NCBI GenBank assembly: GCA_900539195.1
Contig: UQBC01000046.1
Coordinates: forward strand, 1 to 16,763
Origin: an uncultured Oscillospiraceae bacterium
GTDB taxonomy: Bacteria; Bacillota; Clostridia; Oscillospirales; Ruminococcaceae
Direction: 5' to 3'
DNA: 16,763 nt
In this document: piece after piece, positions 13,204-16,763 of the stretch
Layout of the letters: every line of letters begins with the position of its first letter
Position numbering within the stretch: position 1 is the stretch's first letter
Program-made: the position numbers and the translations under genes
The notes under the pieces: model-generated
The model's input: only the letters and a program-made list of their open reading frames with translations
Database searches by the model: none
What the model was told of the DNA's origin: nothing

Positions 13204-13374
13204 GTAAATTAAATTGTGAAACAAAAGCAGAGAAGCACTCTCACCCATTTACGCCGAAAGGTTGTTCAATGAGGTAATTACAGAAATTCCCGACGGATTA
13301 TCAGTTTAATTCCGTCTGTAATATTTGTACAGCGTGAGAGAATCTGCATTGCAGTTTATCACGCTTTTTGTTTT
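13204..13374 (+). promoter_or_regulatory. Structured leader of infC-rpmI-rplT, L20-leader-type attenuator
   Basis: The leader contains three linked elements. First, CTCTCAC (13238-13244) is complementary to GTGAGAG (13334-13340). Second, a hairpin between them pairs ATTACA (13277-13282) and GACGGA (13292-13297) with TCCGTC (13311-13316) and TGTAAT (13317-13322). Third, an intrinsic terminator pairs GCGTGA (13332-13337) with TCACGC (13359-13364), encloses CTGC-ATT-GCAG and is followed by TTTTTGTTTT. The long-range pairing uses the same bases as the left terminator arm, so the two are mutually exclusive. This layout matches the Firmicute infC leader, in which ribosomal protein L20 controls premature termination. 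Confidence 0.75.
13332..13374 (+). terminator. Regulated terminator upstream of infC
   Basis: The outer stem GCGTGA/TCACGC and inner stem CTGC/GCAG are followed by T5-G-T4 (13365-13374). It ends about 40 nt before the infC start, so it must be read through for expression of the operon. Confidence 0.75.
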
Positions 13375-13413
13375 GCATAAAACAATTTGTTTTCAGAAAG
13401 GCGGTGCTTTACA

Positions 13414-13983
13414 ATCAGCACAAAAGAACAACTCATCAACGAAGAGATAAATGAAAAAGAGGTCCGTGTGATCGGAGCTGACAATGAGCAGCTCGGCATT
13501 ATGTCTTCGGCGCAGGCTCTTGATATGGCGATTGAGGCTGACTTAGACCTCGTGCTTATCGCTCCTTCCGCTACTCCTCCGGTATGTCGTATAATGGATT
13601 ACGGCAAGTTCCGTTTTGAGCAGTCAAAGAAGGAAAAGGAATCTAAAAAGAACCAGAAACAGGCTGAGCTTAAAGAGATACAGATGTCGCTCAATATCGA
13701 CACCAACGACTTTAACACGAAGGCTAATCAGGCTATAAAGTTCCTTAAAAACGGCGACAAGGTTCGTATCAAGGTTCGTTACAGACGAGCAAGAGAGCTG
13801 TCACATGTAAATCTTGGTGAGGAGCTTATGCAGAGAGTTCTTGAAGCTGTTTCAGAGTACGGCGCATGCGAAAAGCCTGCTAAGCTTGAGGGCAGAAACT
13901 ATATGGCAGTTGTAGCTCCCAAGACAGCGGCAAACGGCAAGAAAGCAAAGAAGGACGCCGATAAACCGGCGGAAAATAAATAA
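13414..13983 (+). CDS. infC: Translation initiation factor IF-3 (ATC start codon)
   Basis: IF3 binds the 30S subunit and checks the start codon and initiator tRNA. The 189-residue protein shows the N-terminal STKEQLINEEI, LVLIAPSATPPVCRIMDYGKFRFEQ (given here as positions 47-70) and KFLKNGDKVRIKVRYR of the C-domain. The initiation codon is taken as ATC at 13414. The Shine-Dalgarno AAAGGCGGTG (13397-13406) lies 7 nt upstream, and the protein begins where Bacillus IF3 begins. No ATG/GTG exists in a suitable place, and the only in-frame TTG (13387) lies upstream of the ribosome site. Rare starts are typical of infC and allow IF3 to repress its own translation. A Lys/Ala tail (about 20 residues) extends the C-terminus. 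Confidence 0.93.
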   Translation: MSTKEQLINEEINEKEVRVIGADNEQLGIMSSAQALDMAIEADLDLVLIAPSATPPVCRIMDYGKFRFEQSKKEKESKKNQKQAELKEIQMSLNIDTNDFNTKANQAIKFLKNGDKVRIKVRYRRARELSHVNLGEELMQRVLEAVSEYGACEKPAKLEGRNYMAVVAPKTAANGKKAKKDADKPAENK

Positions 13984-13997
13984 GGAGGATTCCACTC

Positions 13998-14204
13998 ATG
14001 GCAAAGAAGATCAAGATCAAAACCCACAGCGGTGCTAAAAAGCGTTTTAACCTCTCCAAGAACGGTAAGGTCAAGTACCAGAAGACAAACCGTCGTCACA
14101 GACTGACACAGAAGGCTACAAAGAGAAAACGTATCAATCGTGCAGCAGGATACTGCGACAAGACGAACGTTGCAGAAGTTAAGAAGCTCATACCCTACAA
14201 ATAA
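13998..14204 (+). CDS. rpmI: 50S ribosomal protein L35 (bL35)
   Basis: This 68-residue basic protein starts MAKKIKIKTHSGAKKRF and contains HRLTQKATKRKR, the L35 signature. It has the typical length. AAGGAGGA (13982-13989) lies 8 nt before the ATG and follows infC after 14 bp. It is the second gene of the conserved infC-rpmI-rplT operon. Confidence 0.97.
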   Translation: MAKKIKIKTHSGAKKRFNLSKNGKVKYQKTNRRHRLTQKATKRKRINRAAGYCDKTNVAEVKKLIPYK

Positions 14205-14256
14205 AAACTAACTGCGACCGTTTCGGCGCAATATTCACTATAGGAGGAATTTAACG

Positions 14257-14610
14257 ATGGCTCGTATTAAAGGTGCATTAGCAACTCGTAAGAGAAGAAA
14301 TAAAACATTAAAGCTGGCAAAGGGCTACTGGGGCGGCAAGAGCAGACTTTTCAAGACTGCCAAGGAAGCTGTCTGGAAGTCAGGTCAGTACGCTTACATC
14401 AGCAGACGTTTAAAGAAGAGAGATTTCAGAAAGCTCTGGATCGCAAGAATCAACGCTGCTTGCAAGATGAATGGCACTAACTATTCAACATTCATCAATG
14501 GTTTAAAGAAGGCTAACATCGGTCTTAACAGAAAGATGCTGTCAGAAATCGCTATCAACGATCCCGCAGGTTTTACTGCACTTGTTGAGAAGGCTAAGGC
14601 TGCTCTTTAA
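14257..14610 (+). CDS. rplT: 50S ribosomal protein L20 (bL20)
   Basis: This 117-residue protein begins MARIKGALATRKRRNKTLKLAKGYWGGKSR (first 30 positions) and keeps KKRDFRKLWIARINAA (54-69) and the NRKMLSEIAIND region of L20. L20 binds 23S rRNA early in 50S assembly and, in Firmicutes, represses its own operon through the infC leader. AGGAGG (14242-14247) supports the ATG. It is the last gene of the operon. Confidence 0.97.
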   Translation: MARIKGALATRKRRNKTLKLAKGYWGGKSRLFKTAKEAVWKSGQYAYISRRLKKRDFRKLWIARINAACKMNGTNYSTFINGLKKANIGLNRKMLSEIAINDPAGFTALVEKAKAAL

Positions 14611-14619
14611 GAGAAAACA

Positions 14620-14653
14620 ACACGCCCACATTATTATGGGCGTGTGATTTTTT
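14620..14653 (+). terminator. infC-rpmI-rplT operon terminator
   Basis: Arms ACACGCCCA (14620-14628) and TGGGCGTGT (14637-14645) with an 8-nt loop are followed by GATTTTTT, directly after rplT. Confidence 0.88.
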
Positions 14654-14690
14654 ATATTTGAAGTGTCAGCGGCAGATTAAAAGGCATAAA

Positions 14691-14717
14691 ATATACCCGA
14701 CTGTAAGTCGGGTATAT
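14691..14717 (-). terminator. Terminator of the membrane-protein gene
   Basis: Perfect 11-bp arms (14691-14701, 14707-14717; ATATACCCGAC / GTCGGGTATAT) with a 5-nt loop lie 9 bp past the stop of the minus-strand gene. The downstream T tract on that strand is short (TTTT). Confidence 0.65.
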
Positions 14718-14725
14718 AAATCCTT

Positions 14726-15619
14726 TTAATACATATCCTTGCTGTGGTGCTTGTAATAGAAGACGTAGCTTCCTATTGCGCCGGCAACTACAAATATGAA
14801 TGTAACAATAAGGCGGTTCAGTAAATTGCCGGACAATTCGGCATACTGCATTGAATATTTTGCTAGGTTGTCAAGTATTCCGAAAATATTGACAACAGTG
14901 CCTGCTTCCTGTTCTTTCAGGAATATCTGGAACAGATACGCAAAACCGTTTGAAAGCACCCAACCTGCAAATGTAAGTATTGCTGTTAACACGCAGTCGA
15001 TAGTTCTCAGCTTCTTTGAGAACACCGTATAGAGCGATATTACTGCGGCAGACATTATAACGCCGCCTATCCAGCCGACAAGGTCCGACATCATAATAAA
15101 CACAACGAATATGGCACAACCGATCAGAAGTCCGAGTATACCGCCGAGCAAGCCTTTTATCGTACCTTTTACATCAAACGGAGGACGGACAGTCCCGTCT
15201 GAACGTCTGCGTCTTGTGAGTATCTCATAGTCTTCCAGTTCAAGTACCTTTGCAACCTGTATAGGTGTTGAACTGCGCATTTCACTTTTTAAATAGGCAG
15301 TGAGTTTTTCCAAAAATTCAATGAGTAACGGCAGATTTTCCTGCATGAGATTGTATCCCTTGCAGTAAATGTTGACGCAACCGTCAACGTTTTCAACGCC
15401 GAGCATTGTTTTCTTGGGAAAGCGCTCAGCCATAGTGTATATCCTGCCGAACTGCCGGTCGGTTATCACTGCGCCGCACACTATGTCGAATCTGTGCTTT
15501 TTATCGTTGTCAAAAACTACGACAGGAACACCGTTCTTGACTCCGCTCAGTGTTGCGGTTTCGGGATCGTATTTAAGTCCTGTTTCCTTTTCAATAAGGC
15601 TTAGCTCGGAAAATATCAT
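14726..15619 (-). CDS. Unrecognised four-helix membrane protein with N-terminal soluble domain
   Basis: This 297-residue protein is not recognised. Residues 1-150 form a soluble, mixed alpha/beta-looking domain (VPVVVFDNDKKHRFDIVCGAV around 31-51, LPLLIEFLEKL around 96-106) that ends in the basic patch RRRRSDG (136-142). Four hydrophobic segments follow at about 155-176, 181-200, 207-233 and 267-289, the first one Gly-rich (GLLGGILGLLIG). The C-terminus is short and charged. No signal peptide or catalytic motif is seen. AGAAAGGA precedes the ATG and a strong promoter lies upstream. It sits between the ribosomal operon and an RNA methyltransferase but points the other way, so no functional link is implied. 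Confidence 0.75.
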   Translation of the reverse strand: MIFSELSLIEKETGLKYDPETATLSGVKNGVPVVVFDNDKKHRFDIVCGAVITDRQFGRIYTMAERFPKKTMLGVENVDGCVNIYCKGYNLMQENLPLLIEFLEKLTAYLKSEMRSSTPIQVAKVLELEDYEILTRRRRSDGTVRPPFDVKGTIKGLLGGILGLLIGCAIFVVFIMMSDLVGWIGGVIMSAAVISLYTVFSKKLRTIDCVLTAILTFAGWVLSNGFAYLFQIFLKEQEAGTVVNIFGILDNLAKYSMQYAELSGNLLNRLIVTFIFVVAGAIGSYVFYYKHHSKDMY

Positions 15620-15658
15620 GAAAATTAAGTCCTTTCTTTACCGTACACGGTTAAAGAA

Positions 15659-15687
15659 ATTTTAGCATAACGACCGATAAAAGTCAA
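15659..15687 (-). promoter_or_regulatory. Promoter of the membrane-protein gene
   Basis: On the complement, -35 TTGACT (15682-15687), a 17-bp spacer and -10 TAAAAT (15659-15664) with a TGC extension lie about 40 bp upstream of the start codon. Confidence 0.75.
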
Positions 15688-15710
15688 GAAACTGAGTATT
15701 AAGGAGAAAT

Positions 15711-16499
15711 ATGGAAATCACTTCAAAGCAGAACAGTTATATAAAGGAATACAGAAAGCTGGTCGAGCAGAGAAAATACCGCAGACAGTCGGGTTTTTTC
15801 CCTTGTGAAGGAGCAAAACTGGCTGTTGAAGCAGTTAAAAGCGGTTGTACTTTAGGTGAAAACGCTTATGTTACTGTGTCGGCGGAAGATAAATATCCCA
15901 ATGTTGTGGGTATGCTGAGAGAGCAGTGTAAGGTTGTCAGAATTTCTGAAGAGGTTGCCGACAGCATTTCCGACACAAAATCGCCGCAGGGGATTTTTAT
16001 TACAGTAAGACATCTTGACAAAATTCTGAATTTAAGTACAATAGATAGTAGCAGACAGTTTATAATATTGGAAAATTTACAAGATATGGGTAATATTGGC
16101 ACGATAATACGTTCCTGTGACGCATTTTCTATTGATGGGGTTATACTTGCCGGTGATTGTGCAGACGTGTTTGCACCCAAAACGGTAAGAAGTGCGATGG
16201 GTTCGCTGTTCAGACTGCCGATATACTGCTGTGATACCGAAGAAGCGATAACGCTTTTGCAAAAGGGCGGTTTTACCGTGTATTCGGCGGAGCTTTCGGA
16301 CAGGTCGGTGAAGCTGGGAGAGGAAAAGCTGCCTCAAAAGACCGCTGTCGTTATCGGCAACGAGGGCAACGGGGTCAGCGATACCGTGAAAAAGCTGTGC
16401 GACAAGTCGCTGTTTATACCGATAAGCAGTGCCGAGAGCCTTAACGCATCGGTTGCGGCATCGGTTATTGCGTGGGAAATGTCGAAGGTCAGAGAGTAA
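15711..16499 (+). CDS. TrmH/SpoU-family RNA 2'-O-ribose methyltransferase
   Basis: This 262-residue SPOUT-class enzyme methylates ribose in rRNA or tRNA using S-adenosylmethionine. An N-terminal substrate-binding domain (about 1-100) starts ITSKQNSYIKEYRKL and contains FFPCEGAKL and SPQGI. The C-terminal knotted domain has motif 1 ENLQDMGNIGTIIRSCDAF (121-139, catalytic Arg134), motif 2 VVIGNEGNGVS (213-223) and motif 3 IPISSAESLNASVAAS (236-251, Asn245). It is close in type to RlmB/YsgA proteins. In many Clostridia such a gene follows rplT, which fits here apart from the inserted minus-strand gene. AAGGAG (15701-15706) precedes the ATG. The exact target nucleotide is unknown. I saw no clear terminator after it. 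Confidence 0.9.
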   Translation: MEITSKQNSYIKEYRKLVEQRKYRRQSGFFPCEGAKLAVEAVKSGCTLGENAYVTVSAEDKYPNVVGMLREQCKVVRISEEVADSISDTKSPQGIFITVRHLDKILNLSTIDSSRQFIILENLQDMGNIGTIIRSCDAFSIDGVILAGDCADVFAPKTVRSAMGSLFRLPIYCCDTEEAITLLQKGGFTVYSAELSDRSVKLGEEKLPQKTAVVIGNEGNGVSDTVKKLCDKSLFIPISSAESLNASVAASVIAWEMSKVRE

Positions 16500-16643
16500 G
16501 CTTGACGTTAAATACGGTTAATAATTGCGGTTTATAATTCAGCGTTGAAATCGTGATGTTATTTATATGGTGAGGTATTATGCTCTGCCTTTGAATATCG
16601 GAATTTCAATTAACAATATAAAACAAAACCAATCAAGATAAAA

Positions 16644-16763
16644 TGTTCAGCTTGTAGAAAAAGTCAGCTTTTTTATAAAGTAGTGCGAATTCTCAATCCC
16701 TATCCCCAAACCCCTTCCCCGTGGGAAGGGGCTGAGTGTGGGGCTGCCGCCCTCACCCCGCTT
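16644..16763. mobile_element. MITE-like repeat element, copy 2 (inverted, cut by window edge)
   Basis: From TGTTCAGCTTGTAGAAAAAG (16644-16663) to the edge, the sequence follows the complement of 5595-5460. The same end repeat, the ATCCCTA..CCCCAAACCCCTTCCCC block, the CCCCTTCCCC/GGGAAGGGG stem and the GGGGCT-CCGCCC block appear in the same order, with substitutions. The central palindrome of copy 1 is degenerate here. No terminator hairpin flanks this copy. The preceding stretch 16500-16643 is A/T-rich and holds nothing that I can support. Confidence 0.7.

Noticed and set aside
16569..16643. Short frame MVRYYALPLNIG after the methyltransferase gene
   Set aside because: Twenty-odd codons with no ribosome site or recognisable motif, in A/T-rich intergenic sequence next to the repeat element.

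Overview
The window looks like chromosomal DNA of a spore-forming, low-to-medium G+C Firmicute of class Clostridia, most likely a gut Ruminococcaceae/Oscillospirales relative. Evidence: sporulation genes (pdaA-like, gpr, spoIIP), the bacterial-starch ADP-glucose operon glgB-glgC-glgD with a GlgD subunit, an IreB-family protein, near-consensus TTGACA-17-TATAAT promoters with AGGAGG-type ribosome binding sites, and two polysaccharide-esterase-like SGNH hydrolases. The genus is an inference.

Layout. (1) 1-1438, minus: a truncated coiled-coil DivIVA-like protein whose acidic tail is built from 81-bp (27-residue) tandem repeats. (2) 1671-2810, plus: ireB and a PdaA-type deacetylase lipoprotein, separated by a strong hairpin that is both the ireB terminator and the carrier of the pdaA ribosome binding site. 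(3) 2911-3153, minus: rpsT, divergent from the sporulation pair gpr-spoIIP (3293-5385). (4) 5390-5624: a 177-bp MITE-like element with imperfect terminal inverted repeats sits between two identical copies of a terminator hairpin. A second, inverted copy of the element begins at 16644 and runs off the window. (5) 5653-8288: two divergent SGNH hydrolases. One is an exported lipoprotein with a LacI-type operator on its promoter; the other is a CE2-type protein without a signal peptide. (6) 8353-12919: the glgBCD operon with its own promoter, clustered repeat motifs over that promoter, and a strong terminator. (7) 13169-14653: the infC-rpmI-rplT translation operon, preceded by a structured attenuator leader of the L20-leader type and starting infC at a rare ATC codon. 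(8) 14726-15619, minus: an unrecognised four-helix membrane protein, divergent from a TrmH/SpoU-family RNA methyltransferase (15711-16499).

How the genes work together: GlgC/GlgD make ADP-glucose and GlgB branches the resulting glucan. PdaA, GPR and SpoIIP belong to cortex modification, germination and engulfment. IF3, L35 and L20 form the classical autoregulated ribosomal operon, and the methyltransferase probably modifies rRNA or tRNA. The DNA contains mostly well-known genes. The less ordinary signals are regulatory and repeat structures: the split terminator with the mobile repeat, the hairpin-embedded RBS, the glgB promoter motif cluster, the infC leader, and a histone-like Lys/Ala tail on GlgB. 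I saw no CRISPR array, phage, defence system, tRNA or rRNA gene.
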